A stretch of DNA of 64,000 nt from Typha latifolia (Eukaryota > Streptophyta > Magnoliopsida > Poales > Typhaceae), in assembly GCA_019914945.1 (NCBI GenBank), contig CM034107.1, forward strand, positions 7,254,001 to 7,318,000. The letters run 5' to 3'. Position numbers and translations under genes: made by a program. Below are positions 42,961 to 54,038 of this stretch, piece after piece (position 1 is the first letter of the stretch; each line of letters begins with the position of its first letter). The notes under the pieces were generated by a model. That model saw only the letters and a program-made list of their open reading frames with translations, was not told the DNA's origin and made no database searches.

Positions 42961-44205
42961 CAGGTGTGAGTGCTCGCCCGGACCTCTAGGTGCGTACTTC
43001 ACATCTTGGGATGGCTTCAAGGGTGCTCGAGGAGGTATCAATGCAAAGTAGCAGCTCTTGGTACTCCGCTAGTGTTTCCGCCGCTATGTTTTGTAGAGCT
43101 TGATTGCGGCTTCCTTGGCTTGTCCAACTCGCTTCCAGTGTATCTTCATGGCTCTATGCTTGTCTTCCATAAGCACCGCATCTTGGAAGGCCTCCTTTAA
43201 GGTTCTAGGCCTTAAAGCCCTCACATCGGCTTGTATGTCACCCCGCAGCCGGAGATGAAGGTCTTTGCGAAGTTGCCGATCCGTCCATGGTGGATGACAT
43301 CGGCTACTAATCCTCTCAAATTCTTCTTGGTATGACCCAACCGTGGTCTTCTGAACCGTCTTTGAGAGGAGAGCATCAAAGTCTTCATAGCCCGATACTC
43401 CAAATCGCCGTGTGATATCGGCGCAAAATTCAGCCCAAGTTTCGATGGCCTCAATGGCATTGGCTGATCGAAACCAATGAAGCGCCGCATCCTCAAGGTG
43501 GAAGCTTGCAAGCGTCACCTTGTATTCTTCCGCCGTACCTTGGTATGCAAAGAATTGCTCCGCCCTATACAACCAATCAATTGGATCGCCACCTTTGAAC
43601 TTGGGGAATTCGAGACGCACGACTTGTTCACGAATGCCGTTGTCTCGTTCCGGTTCATGCCCAACTCCTTGTCTAACCGGCGGAGGATGCACCATGAAGG
43701 GTTGATGATCCCTCCTTCGGTTTAGATCAACTCGCCGTGGTTCCGGATCGTATCGGCCCGCCCATGGATCTTGATCTCCAATGTGGTCTCCATGGTGATT
43801 CGCTCGTCGGATGGGTTCACACCGCAACTGGTCCTGGTGTAACCATCCTTGCTTGCCTCGCCCATAGGGTGGTGGTAGCAGCGGCTCTTGTGGTTGCAAA
43901 GGCTGAACCGGTGAGGATTGATTCAAGGGGTGGACTCGCGTCGTGGGGTCGATGGTGCCTTCCCGTTAGACATTGCTTCCCTTGGCGCCCGTAGTTCCCG
44001 CATCATCTCCATCATCATCTCGGTGGTTGATGGCCATCCGCTCCGAAATAGACCCCAACATGGATAGAACGCTAGGCTCTTCCGTATTCCGATTAGATCG
44101 GATGGTTCCGCGGGTGGAAGTCCCCGCAATCGTCTCTTCCTCCTCTATTGGGAGAATCTCTTCTTCATCATCACGCCGTGCAGCCATGGATCTGGTGGTC
44201 GTCAT
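42961..44205 (-). pseudogene. A2 gag
   Basis: Starts at the ATG at 44205-44203 (MTTTRSMAARRDDEEEILPI), 27 bases after the PBS. A one-base shift near 44020 and another near 43926 divide it. The main frame 43926-43084 has GRGKQGWLHQDQLRCEPI, EQVVRLEFPKFKGGDPIDWL, YRAEQFFAYQGTAEEYKVTL and EEFERISSRCHPPWTDRQLR, the capsid domain of chromoviruses. The C-terminal part up to the zinc knuckle (42961-43083) continues in another frame. Gag packages the element RNA. Confidence 0.85.
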
Positions 44206-44231
44206 TGGAAGCGCTTGTCCGAGGAACGGTG

Positions 44232-44243
44232 GCTCTGATACCA
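44232..44243 (-). other. Primer-binding site of A2 element
   Basis: Minus-strand TGGTATCAGAGC, initiator Met tRNA complement, three bases after the 5' LTR end at 44247. Confidence 0.92.
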
Positions 44244-44246
44244 GAT

Positions 44247-44919
44247 TGTTACGATCTTGCACGGAACTTTAAGATAAGATCCCGAAATAACCCGCCGTTG
44301 GATCACTGTGAAATTTTGATATGTTGTAGGCCCGGAAAAGAGCTTTCCAACGGATCTAGTTTCAGGCGAATCGGAGTTGGGGAGCTCGAGATATCGTTCG
44401 TTTAGTAGACAAACGTCAGGATACTCTGTTTTTGGATTCCGTGGATGAAGGCACGAAATTCTGGGTAATGGTGGATTGTGGAGGGCCGGTGTTGATGGGG
44501 TGGCACCGGTGTAAAAGTGATGGTGGAAGGGTTATGGATGATGGAAAGGTTAGGGATAGCGATGGATAAATTGGAAGAAGGGGGAGAAGAGGGCCACTCC
44601 TAAGGGACTAGGGTGATTGGCCTGTCGAGGGAGATTAGAAGCGGCGTCGCCGGGGAGATTGAGGGAACGGGAGCGAAGAAGATGAAGGAGGCAAGGCAAA
44701 CTCAATTCTCAATATTCAATTCTAATTTTGGTTGCCCTACACATACTTTTATAGGCTAACCAACAACTCAATCTTATCCTAAAACACAATCTTATCCTAA
44801 AACTCAATCTTATCCTAAAACACAATCTTATCCTAAAACTCAATCTTATCCTAAAACTCAATCTTATCCTAAGGTAAATCCAAGCTCGAGACAACGTCGG
44901 TGAAGTCCGAATCGTATCA
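44247..44919 (-). repeat. 5' LTR of A2 element
   Basis: 673 bp, same length as the 3' LTR and the same six 18-bp repeats. Differences I can see: AATAACCC against AATATCCC, GGGGAGCTC against GGGGATCTC, GACAAACG against GACGAACG, and two changes in the GAGACAACGTCGG stretch. Confidence 0.93.
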
Positions 44920-46520
44920 TGTGTCCGAATGTCTACTGCGCACACAGACTAACGACCTCAGATGTAAGGCCAATAGGATCGCGACCATGTCGAGCGATCA
45001 ATCATCCACCAAGCGCGTCCTAACCCTCGCGCCCACTCGGGTATCCTCACGCTTTCTATCAACTATCATATCAATCACATTTCATGCTTTCCTTCTAAAT
45101 GACAAATCATATGCATATATCCAGTACGATAACAAGTCAATGCATAACAGGAATTTAGGTGGAATAGGAATCAAGAGAAAAAGATGCAATGTAGTCTCCA
45201 ACTGTATCGTCAACACATGCATACTCATGCTAATCTATTACATGCATACTCATGCTACAAATCAACTCGGTAAACAATCATAACAGTAGAATCATCTCTG
45301 ATCATCTCTATATATATCACCAATGTACTCTTATTCCAAATCAGCATAATCGAATGCATGATAAAATATGCTCGACTATAATCATCTCTAGATAAAATCA
45401 TATAATCATGCTGGAGGCCAAAACATGCATATACACAAATATATAATATAACCTAATTTGAGAAAGGCGTCTAAGGGATAAGACTACTCACAGTCTGATA
45501 AGAAGACACGAACCACGCATCTCTCACGTCCGTTAGTCAAACATCAACTCATCGTCAGGATCCACGGGGTCTCACATAAGAGGTTCGGGGTCTGAAAATA
45601 TTTAAATGATATGATGTCAGCCGTTTATCCCATTTAGAATTCATTGGTGTAAAATATAATAAATTATTTGATTTTATTAAATAACTTGATATACATTATA
45701 TATATATATATAATTATGATAACATTATTCAATTATTTGGCAATTATTACTTTTACTTAACTAGTTACTAATCATACATATATTAATCATTATTCATAAA
45801 TACAAAAGTAATTATCTGAGCTCAGCATTTTATTGCATAGAAAATAATATATAATAATAATAAGGTGCTAGAAACACATTGTATACTCAAATGTATTAAA
45901 TATATGCATGTATAAGCATACATAAACATTAATAGAAACTTATAAAATTTAATTATTTTTAATAGAACTAACTATATAAAATATAAGATTATTATCAATA
46001 TGATTACATGTATTAATCTAATAAACAGTGGCAAAACTATATATAATCATATGCAAGTACTTATAACTATAATTAATAAATTATTATACTAATAATACTT
46101 AGCTAATACTTATGTTAGTGAGTATAAATTATCAAAATAATCTATCATCTAGATAACTGATTTACCTATATTTTAGAAACTAAATCATATGATTAATATA
46201 AACAAATTAAAAGGGAGCAATCCCTTGTCACGTCTTTGGGCTCAAAGACGCTGCAATAGTGCTGGTCTCGGGGCCGAGCCCAGCACTATTGCAGAAGGAA
46301 AGAAAAAAAAGCTGAGGAAGATGAAGAAGAAGAAAGAAGGAGAAGAAAGAAAGGAAGAAGAAGAAGAAGAGAAGAGAAGAGAAGAAAAGAGAAGAAGGGA
46401 AGAAGGAGGAGGGAGGTGCGGACCCGGGCCGGGGGGGAGGGCACCGACAGGCGGTGGTGGCCAGCCCGCCCGCCGGCCTCTCGCCGGCGGCTCGGCTCCG
46501 ACGGGTCCGAGCCCAAGGTA

Positions 46521-46522
46521 AG

Positions 46523-46571
<49 letters not shown>

Positions 46572-46590
46572 TTAAAGAGAGAGAGGGAAG
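46521..46590 (-). promoter_or_regulatory. GA microsatellite with ATTTAAA in C LTR
   Basis: GA repeat of about 23 units at 46521-46567 followed by AATTTAAAG and more GA. It mirrors the CT/TTTAAAT arrangement at 12772-12837 and is read as the promoter and leader of the C LTR on the minus strand. Confidence 0.45.
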
Positions 46591-46710
46591 GCGGTGGGAG
46601 GTTGGCGGTAGCTGCGGCGGCGCTGGGCCCGCCGCTGCCAGATGGCCGCAGCCAGTTGGCTGCGGCGACGCGAGGGGGGGTGCGTGGCACCTCTCCCACG
46701 CAGCCCCACT

Positions 46711-46768
46711 GCATGGGCACGAGGCCGGTCACATGGTCACATTGTGGCCGGCCACGTCGTGCCCATGC
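46711..46768 (-). other. Hairpin in C LTR
   Basis: GCATGGGCACGA (46711-46722) pairs perfectly with TCGTGCCCATGC (46757-46768). Inside, GGCCGGTCACA pairs with TGTGGCCGGCC with one mismatch. It lies about 45 bases from the 46813 end, as in the other C copies. Confidence 0.8.
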
Positions 46769-46859
46769 AAAAATTAATTAATTTTTTTTTTTTTTTGGGA
46801 TTGGGTTGTTACAACATGTTCACTATTAGGTCTATCCCTTTGATCATTTTGAATTGATC

Positions 46860-47161
46860 TATTCTAGAATGCAATCATTATTGTCTTCAACTCTACAAAC
46901 TCAGCTTTCATATCGGCTTGCTCCTAAGTCATAGCATTTAATTTTTCTCTCAATACACAATTTTCTTTATCCGTTTTTCTTAGCCTCCAAGGCAATTCTC
47001 ATGTATGTCGCTAATGAAGGTTTTGGTCTGCATATGTCAGAAAGGGAGAGACCTAAATCTAAACCACAAACTTGACCATATTTTTCTTTTCCAAAAACTT
47101 GGGAGTATATGTCACCTTGTGTGATGTCATTTTCTTCGTTTTCTTCTTGTGCCTCAAGCAC
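46860..47161 (-). pseudogene. CACTA protein central fragment
   Basis: Minus-strand piece MLEAQEENEENDITQGDIYS followed by QVFGKEKYGQVCGLDLGLSL. The pattern (D-I-F/Y-x-x-V-F-G-K-E-x-x-G-x-V-x-G-x-G-x-G) is typical of the plant En/Spm second protein, ahead of a coiled coil. The coiled-coil part (46860-46966) is Leu/Glu-rich but broken. It continues across the C LTR to 38482. Confidence 0.65.
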
Positions 47162-47559
47162 GTCAATTTGATTCTACACAAAGTATAAATAGGGTAACTA
47201 AATATCAATAGATTTACCAAATTTAAGAAAAATAAGACAACAAGTTAAAACTCACAATCTTGCAAGCATCTTCTTTATCAATAGGCTTCTTATTTGTATG
47301 AATATGAGTTATTTTGAAGATCTTAGCATGACCGGGAACAACCTCAGTTTTACATCTCTATAGATTAATTAGATTAATGTTACTATTAAAATATAATAAG
47401 AATACTAAAATAATTCTACTCAGAATTTAAAAATATAATAATATTTAACCAAATACCTCCTCCTTACGGACTCGAGCAAAGCTTTACATGCCTAATGTAT
47501 GCTTCATGAATTGAAAGGCTCGACTAGCTTTGTTTTTTTTCACATCGAACTGTGAATTA

Positions 47560-47960
47560 AGAGATAAATGAGCAAAAGAAAAAAAAAGTTATAACTGTGA
47601 ACTTGGTCTCCACTTATCTTTCAGCTATCCTTTTGGGCTACTCCAATACATAACAAGTTTCTTCCCGTACTCTGCATTTACTCTCTTATCCAAATCAGCA
47701 AATCATTCTTCATCTATGTCATGTACATCATAATGTTCACGTTTCAAGTCATGCTAGAATTCTCTCCATTTCTTTCCAAGAGACTTTTCTATCCAACCTC
47801 GATCTTTCCCTTTAACATCAAATCTCACATAAAATACATTATCATAATATGTTTCAGAAAATAGTTAAATTGATGTATAGTAGTATAATTATTACCTTTA
47901 CTTGTTCCCACATTAAATCCTTATTTGCCTTTGGCATAGATCTCCAATCCTTATAATGAA
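47560..47960 (-). pseudogene. CACTA protein N-terminal fragment
   Basis: On the minus strand around 47826-47760 I read RFDVKGKDRGWIEKSLGKKW followed by RE, then REHYDVHDMDEE and YGKKLVMYWSSPKG toward 47640. This is the plant transposase (Ptta/En/Spm) domain with its W-I/V-x-x-x-x-G-x-K-W-R signature. Stops interrupt it. Flanking AT-rich stretches (47165-47560) probably include introns. Confidence 0.6.
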
Positions 47961-48000
47961 GTGGGGCATAACTTCCATAGAGCACTTAAACTTTCTTGAG

Positions 48001-48949
48001 GAACTAAAGATAGAAAATGGAACGGAAAATAAATTTAACTGCATTGCAAATATATACTGAGATCCATAGCCCAGTCCACAGAGGCCTTAGAAAAGGCTTG
48101 TGGGCATGGGCTACGGCCCACCCCACAGCCCAGATGAGAATGCGGTAGGGGTTGGCCCAACCCCCACCCATTCTCACCGTCTTCTTCATAGAGAGAAGAA
48201 AACAGAGGAGCAATGAAAAGGAGATAGGCTCGAAGCCCTAATTCAGTGAGAGATGGGCTCGAAGCCCTCATCTCGAGTACCCACCTCCTCCATGTGAAGA
48301 GGTGAGTCAAACGAGGCTGATGAGCAAGGCCACCACCGCCGGTGGTGGCCGCTTGTGTTTAAGTAACCCAACGGTGGGAGGTGACATGGCATCGCCTCCC
48401 TCGCGCCCCATGGGTACCCAAATTGGGTACTCACGACAAGGGGCTGAAGCGGGGAAACTCCCCGGACCGGTGGGTAGTCGACCCGAGGTCGCCGACCGAC
48501 GAATTTCTCCAGTGAAGGTAGAAATAAATAAACTCAAAATTAATCATGATTAACTAGGCAATATTTAAATTAAACTAAAGAGGGGATGGAGGCTAACCCG
48601 AAGATTGAGATAAGGGGGTTTTGGTTGGCTGCCGGCACTCCGGTGACTCACTATCCACGATGAAGGCTTCGACGGCTCGGAGGAGAAGAGAGAAAGGGGG
48701 TGGAAGAGCGAGAGAGAGATGTTGCGAAAAGTGGAAAAGCTCGAGGGGAAACGGATTTAAATAGGCATGAAGAGGAGAGGGAAGCGGAGTGGAGTTAGGT
48801 CCACTCCAGCGCACTTTCTCCAACCCCTCGCAACCAACTGCGAGAGTGGGGCGGGGGGGGGGTTGCCAAGTGCGTGCGCTGTGGTTAGAGTGCACGCAAA
48901 TGGCGCGTGCGCTAATTTTTTTAATTTTTTTACATGGGTGTTACGCTCG
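48001..48949 (-). other. GC-rich remnant, possibly a further LTR
   Basis: Sequence of unknown origin with only short frames on both strands. On the minus strand it begins CGTAACACCCATGT at about 48945, followed by an A-rich stretch and GCGCACGC-rich sequence, then TATTTAAATCC at about 48757-48765, a CTCTCTCTCGCTC leader, and GC-rich sequence. This order resembles the start of the C LTR (TGTAACAACCC, A-rich, GC-rich, TTTAAAT, CT repeats), so it may be a distant relative. The left end (about 48001) is not defined. Confidence 0.35.
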
Positions 48950-49370
48950 GGAACGAGAGAACGGGAGGGAAGAAGACGAAGGAGACAGGGCAGAACTCAA
49001 TTCATTCAATAATGATTCCATGGTTGCCATCCACACCTTTAGAGGCTAACTAAACAATTCAAAATTGGCAATTATTAACCCTAAATAGTAGATTTTCGTC
49101 GACTGCATTCGAACGCGCCCGATCGTGTTCGAACGCACATTGTTCGCACTCTTTGTATGTGCAAATGCATTCGAACGCACATTTCGCACTCTCTAGATGT
49201 GCGAACCTGATGCAGGCGTTCACAAGCGCGTTCGAACGCACTCCACCCGCGTTCGAATGCGACATACAGAAAACTTATTTTTTAATAATGAAACACTAAA
49301 ACAAGAAACAAAGACACCCCTAAAGTGTACTCATACTCGAGATGACATCGGTGAAGTCCGAATCGTATCA
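48950..49370 (-). repeat. Truncated A3-type LTR
   Basis: U3-R half of an A-family LTR on the minus strand. It runs from TGATACGATTCGG at 49370, through a GCGTTCGAACGC array (49095-49265), the box CTCTAAAGG (minus, about 49040) and leader, to about 48950, where it is cut by the neighbouring remnant. Confidence 0.75.
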
Positions 49371-50099
49371 CAAATATTCTTCTATAGTCACAAAATTATA
49401 AAACTAGGTGGAATCGATCCTTAACTTACTGATCTATATTTTTTGTATTTATGCCCATCGCAGGTACAAACTATAACTAGGACTAAAATACGATATAGTG
49501 CGGATGATGGTAGTGGTGATGGGTGGAGTGGATGCTAGGGTTATGGATGATAATGGAGATGAAAGTGGAAGGTTGATGTTGTTTACGAGATAAAGACAAA
49601 AGGAAAGAAGTGGTCGAGATTCGAAGGAAAAAGAAGGACTCGACAGACGAGGGAGATTAGAAGTTAGGAAAGACCTTGCCAACAGTAGAGGTGGTAGCTT
49701 GGTGAAGAGGGAGGAGGGAGATTAGGGTAGAGAGAAGATAGAGAGGCAAGAAATCGATATTCCCATAGCATAATGATTTTGGCTGCCATCCACACCTTTA
49801 TAAAGGCTAGCCAACAAGCCAAATAACAATTATTAACCCTAATTCTAGTGGACTCCTACCGATCATGTTCGAATGCACCCGATTGCGTTCGAATGCATAA
49901 AAGGCATTCTCTGTCGATGAGAACGTTATGCAGATGTTCGAATGCATATTTCATATTCTCTCTTTTTGCGAACCTAATGTAGGCATTCGCAAAGGCGATC
50001 GATCACGCCCCCAACTGTGTTTGAACATGACCTTCAGAATATTTATTTTTATAAAAACAAATAACTCTAAATAAGAAAAGACTCTAAATAAGTGTATCA
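49371..50099 (-). repeat. Truncated B-type LTR
   Basis: B LTR on the minus strand, from TGATACACTTATTTAG at 50099 to about 49371, where the U5 end is replaced by the A3 LTR. It has the usual array (49855-50030) and a CTTTATAAAGG-like box at about 49795-49806. On the right it borders D-element pol sequence (50100), into which it was probably inserted. Confidence 0.75.
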
Positions 50100-51060
50100 C
50101 AATCCAAGGAAGCCCCACAATTCTTTTGGTGTCTTTGGAATCCGCCATTGCATCATGTTTTGCACCATGGGGGAATCGGCTTCTACTCCCGCCCTTGAAA
50201 TGATGTGGCTGAGATACTCCACCCTCGACTAGTCCCATAAACATTTGGACTCCTTCACCTTCAGCTCATTATCTTTCAAAATCTGCAATACTTCGTGAAG
50301 GTGAACAAGATGCTCCCTCTATGAGCGACTGTAGACAAGGATGTTGTCGAAAAAGACAAGCAGAAACCGCATTAGTAGTGCCCTAAAGACGTCATTCATC
50401 AACCCTTGGAAGGTGGAGGGGGCATTAGTGAGTCCAAAAGGCATGATCTTGAACTCATAATGCATGTCATGTGTACAAAATGCGGTCTTGTGCACATCCT
50501 CGGGTCTCATGTAGATTTGGTGGTAGCCAGCTCTTAAGTCTAACTTGCTGAAGTAAGAGTCCCCCAACAGCTCATCCAAGAGTTCTTCAATGACCGGTAT
50601 GGGATACCTATCCTTCACCGTGATGGCATTGAGTGCATAGTAATCCACGCAAAATTTCCATGTCCCGTCATTCTTCCGCACTAGGAGCATCGGTGATGAG
50701 TACGAGCCCCGACTCAGTTGGATGATTCTGTTGTCTAGTATCTCCTTGAAAAGTCTTGTAATCTCCTCCTTTTGCACAAATGGATACCGATAGGGCCACA
50801 CACTAGCCGATTCCACTCTAGGAGTAATCTCAATGCGGTGGTCTTGGGGTCGAGCCAGCAGCATGCTGCGTGGCTCCTCAAATACCTTGCTGAATTCCTT
50901 CAGTAAGGAGAACAATTCAGTGGGTACTTCTTCTTCCTTTGCATGGTCTACTTGACTCTGGATTAATTACATTAAAAGTCCATGGCATCCGGCCTTTTGT
51001 ATTCCCACCATCAGTTTTGAAGTTGGGCTCCAAGCCGTGGTCAATTTTTGTCTAACCGTA
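50100..51060 (-). pseudogene. D element reverse transcriptase
   Basis: Minus-strand RT with a long open frame (50915-50319, 198 residues): [80 protein letters not shown] and [20 protein letters not shown], ending FFDNILVYSRS, where the second Asp of FFDD is Asn. The thumb continues at 50100-50318 in other frames (KECKCLWD-like, GYYCQFI-like end lost). RNase H and integrase are cut off at 50099. Confidence 0.85.
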
Positions 51061-51770
51061 CTCACATGCCACTTTGTTTAAAGTCCATCCATATTTTTGA
51101 GAAGTCAAAGGTCACCGGGCCCAAACTTTGCATCCATTAAGTCCCCAATACAATGTCAGCCCCTCGTATGGCCAATGGGTGAAGATCCAAGGTGAAGAAA
51201 TTGCCTTGAATCTTCAAAAGAACCCCTCGGCATATGCCGTTCACCTGAAGTGTCATGCCATCTTCCAAAGCTACATCGAATCCCGAGGTAGCATCTAAAT
51301 TCATCCCTATCTTCTTAACCACACGCACATCCATGAAGTTGTGGGTGCTCCCGATGTCGATGAGGATCCTTACTATTTGATTCTTAACGATACCATTGAC
51401 CCGCAACGTCCCAAGTGCATTAGCGCTTATGTAGGCATGCATGGATATCTCGGCATGGACCTCCTCACTGCTCTCCAATGCTTCTTGGTCTTTCACCAAT
51501 TCCTCTAGTTCCTCTTCCATCATTTCCTCTTCCTCCACATCCTCTGCTTCATCCAATACCATCACTGTGGCCACCAGTCGAGCACATTTGTGCCCAGGGG
51601 TTAATCACTCATCACAATAAAAACACAGCCCTTTAGCTCTTCTTTCTTCAACTCGGGCTGTGGTAAGTCTCCTGATGGGAGTTCAGGGGTCCTCACCTCT
51701 GGTTGTGGTCGTGGAGACAATCTTGCACCTGTTGTCCTCAGTGGAGGTGCTAACACATGATGTGGGGCTG
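51061..51770 (-). pseudogene. D element zinc knuckle and protease
   Basis: Minus-strand frame 51574-51137: an acidic linker rich in Glu, then LRVNGIVKNQIVRILIDIGS and THNFMDVRVVKKIGM (catalytic D-I-G instead of D-T/S-G), GFDVALEDGMTLQV, and ADIVLGT. A CFYCDE-like knuckle precedes it at about 51595-51640. Then comes the gag tail, interrupted at 51770 by the A3 element. Confidence 0.8.
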
Positions 51771-52709
51771 TGATACGATTCGGACTTCACCGAAGTCGTC
51801 TCGAGCATGGATTCACTTTAGGGGTGTCTTTGTTTCTTATTTTAGTGTTTAAATTCTAAAAAAATAAGTTTTCTTTATGTTGTGTTCGAACACGGGTGAA
51901 GTGCGTTCGAACGCGGTTGTGAACGCCTACATTAGTTTTGCACATCCAGAGAGTGCAAATTTTGTGTTTGAACGCGCCTGCGAACACCTGCACTGCGTTC
52001 GCAAATCTAGAGAAGTGGGAAATATGTGTATATGAATGTGCTACGAACGCCTGCATCACGTTCACAAATTGAGAGAAGTGAGAAATAAGTGTGTTCGAAT
52101 GTGGTCGGCAAATATGTATTGTTTAGGGTTATTTTTGAATTATTTGGTTATCCTCTAAAGGATGTGGATGGCAACCATGGAGTCATTATTAATGAATTGA
52201 GTTTTTGCCTTGTCTCCTTCGTCTTCTTCGCTCTCGTTCTCTCGATCCCCGGCGATGCCACTTCTAGCCTCCCTCGACCGGCCAATCACCCTAGACCCTT
52301 AGGGTGGCCCACTCCTCCCCCTTCTTCCAATCTATCCAACACTCGCCCTAACCCTTCAATCACCCATAACCCTTCCACCACTACTTATTCACCAGTGCCA
52401 CCCCATTAACGCCGGTCCACCACCATCCACCATCATCTAGGATCTCGTGCCTCCATCCACGGATCCTAAGATAGATTCCCTGTCATTTGTACACTAATCA
52501 AATGATATCTCGAGATCCCTACATCCGATTCGCCTAAAACTTAATTTGTTGGAAAGCTCTTTCCTGGGGTAATAAAATAACATATCAAAATCTCACGTCC
52601 ATCCAATGGCGGCATCTTTTGGGATCTATTTTCAATATTCCGTGTCAGATCTTGTCCAGATCTAAAAATCGGGATAGATCAAACCTTAGGCTAAGGGTAG
52701 ATTGTATCA
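51771..52709 (+). repeat. 5' LTR of A3 element
   Basis: 939 bp, TGATACGATTCGG to GATTGTATCA. It has a U3 palindrome array at 51885-52110 and the box CTCTAAAGGATGTGG (about 52152) where A1/A2 have CTATAAAAGG. It is longer than the 3' LTR by about 150 bp, largely in the array and in the leader. Confidence 0.88.
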
Positions 52710-52752
52710 AGCTAGTATCAAAGCCATCATTCCTCGACACACGCTTCCTATC

Positions 52753-53090
52753 ATGACAACCAGAGCCATGGCTACACGGCGAGATGAGGAAGAAGAGATT
52801 CTCCCAATAGAGGAGGGGAAAATGGTTGCGGGGACTTCCACCCACGGAATCGCCCGATCAAATCAGAATACGGAAGAACTTAGTGTTCAAGCCGTGTTAA
52901 GGTCTCTTTCAGAAAAAATGGCCATCAACAACCAGATAATGATGGAGATGATGTGGGAATTACGGGTGACAAGGGAAGCCATGGTGAATGGGAATGCACC
53001 ATCGACCCCACGACGCGAGTCCACTCCCATGAGCCGCTGTTCCTGCCACCCTATGGGCAGAGACAGCAAGGATGGTTCCACCAGGCCTAG
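52753..53090 (+). pseudogene. A3 gag N-terminus
   Basis: ATG at 52753 (MTTRAMATRRDEEEEILPIE), then GTSTHGIARSNQNTEELSVQ and MAINNQIMMEMMWELRVTRE. It continues with NGNAPSTPRRESTPMS, and a GRQQGWFH-type residue run in another frame just before 53091. Gag is cut there by the inverted LTR; the capsid domain and zinc knuckle are absent. Confidence 0.82.
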
Positions 53091-54038
53091 TTACGATCAC
53101 GCCTTTTTGGTAAAGGGTCGATCTCTTCCAATTCTTGATCTGGGACTAGATCGGCACGGAACTTTGAAATAAGATCCCAAAATAATCCGTTGTTGGATTG
53201 ATGTGATTTGATATGTTGTCGCCCTAGAAAAGAGCTTTCCAACAAATCAATTTTCAGGCAAATCGGAGTTGTGGATCTTGAGATACCGTCCGATTAGTGG
53301 ACGAACATCAGGATGCTCTATTTTGGATTCGTGGATGGAGGCACGAGATCCTAGGTAATGATGGTTGGTGGAGGACTGGCGTTAATGTGGTGGCACCGGT
53401 GAAAGGTGATGGTGGAAGGGTTGTGGTTGATGGAAGGATTAGGGCAAGTGTGGGATAGATTGGACGAAGGGGGAGAAGAGGGCCACCCCTAAGGGACTAG
53501 GGTGATTAGCCGGACGAGGGAGGTTAGAAGCGGCGTCGCTGGGGATTGAGGGAACCGGAGCGAAGAAGACGAAGGAGGCAAGGCAAAACTCAATCTCAAT
53601 AATCAATAATCAATTTGGTTGCCTACCACATCCTTTTATAGGCTAACCAATAACTCAAATTAACCCTAAAAATACAATTTTCGTCGACCGCGTTCGAACT
53701 CGCCCGACTGCGTTCGAACGCACCGAGTTCGCTCTTCTGGATTTGCGAACGCGATGCAGGCGTTCGAACGCGCAATCGAACGCGCCTGTCAGTATTTGCG
53801 AACGCGATGTAGGCGTTCACAGTGCATTCGAACGCACCGCGTTCAAACGCACAGTACATTCTCTTCACCACGTTCACAACCCCGTTCACAAACCGCGTTC
53901 GAACTCACTCCACCCGCGTTCGAACGCGACTTACAGAAAACTTATTTTAATGGAAATTAAACACTAAGACATGAAATAAAAACACTCCTAAAGTGAGTCC
54001 ATGCTCGAGACGACGTCGGTGAAGTCCGAATCGTATCA
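53091..54038 (-). repeat. Inverted A1 LTR inside the A3 element
   Basis: A1-type LTR of 948 bp on the minus strand: TGATACGATTCGG at 54038 to about TTACGATCAC at 53091, lacking the last TG. No target-site duplication is seen (CCTAG left, CCGCA right), and gag sequence between the flanks is missing, so it is not a simple solo-LTR insertion. With the plus-strand LTR at 51771-52709 it forms a large inverted repeat around a 381-bp spacer. It has the array at 53685-53935 and TATA at about 53633-53641 (minus). Confidence 0.85.

Larger units (their letters stand above)
40151..44919 (-). mobile_element. Young A2 chromovirus element lacking RT
   Basis: LTR retrotransposon of 4769 bp on the minus strand, TSD TGTGT (40146-40150 and 44920-44924). 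The LTRs at 40151-40823 and 44247-44919 are both 673 bp and differ at only about five positions by eye, so the insertion is recent. The interior has PBS, gag, protease, integrase zinc finger, core and chromodomain region, and polypurine tract, but protease is joined to the RNase H/integrase linker and RT plus RNase H are missing. It therefore depends on RT from another element. Confidence 0.93.
38998..46813 (-). mobile_element. C-family solo LTR split by A2 element
   Basis: C LTR in minus orientation, starting TGTAATGCCCCC and ending GGGTTGTTACA, flanked by ACATG (38993-38997 and 46814-46818). Without the nested A2 element (40151-44919) and its duplicated TGTGT it is about 3.04 kb, close to the 3061 bp of the copy at 12543. 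It shows the hairpin (46711-46768), GA microsatellite with ATTTAAA (46521-46590) and the 27-bp repeats (45218-45255). No internal region is present, so it is a solo LTR. Confidence 0.92.
37767..48000 (-). mobile_element. CACTA (En/Spm) transposon remnant, split by C LTR
   Basis: Left terminus CACTACAGGAAATGC at 37767, the typical CACTA terminal inverted repeat, followed by subterminal repeats TAGTGGCATTT at about 37913, 37962 and 37990 and a TAGTGGCATCT at 38324. Minus-strand coding scraps of the plant En/Spm second protein lie on both sides of the C solo LTR: 46860-47161 and 47560-47960 upstream, 38195-38482 downstream. This order is right for one gene. No right terminus is visible before 48000, so the element is truncated there; the right boundary given is approximate. 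Confidence 0.75.

Noticed and set aside
46189..46781. Several frames of 107-148 residues across the GA-rich region
   Set aside because: Microsatellite and GC-rich LTR translation, present in mutually exclusive frames on both strands.
48035..48553. Small frames on both strands in the GC-rich remnant
   Set aside because: No conserved motif and overlapping on both strands; I keep the region as unassigned.
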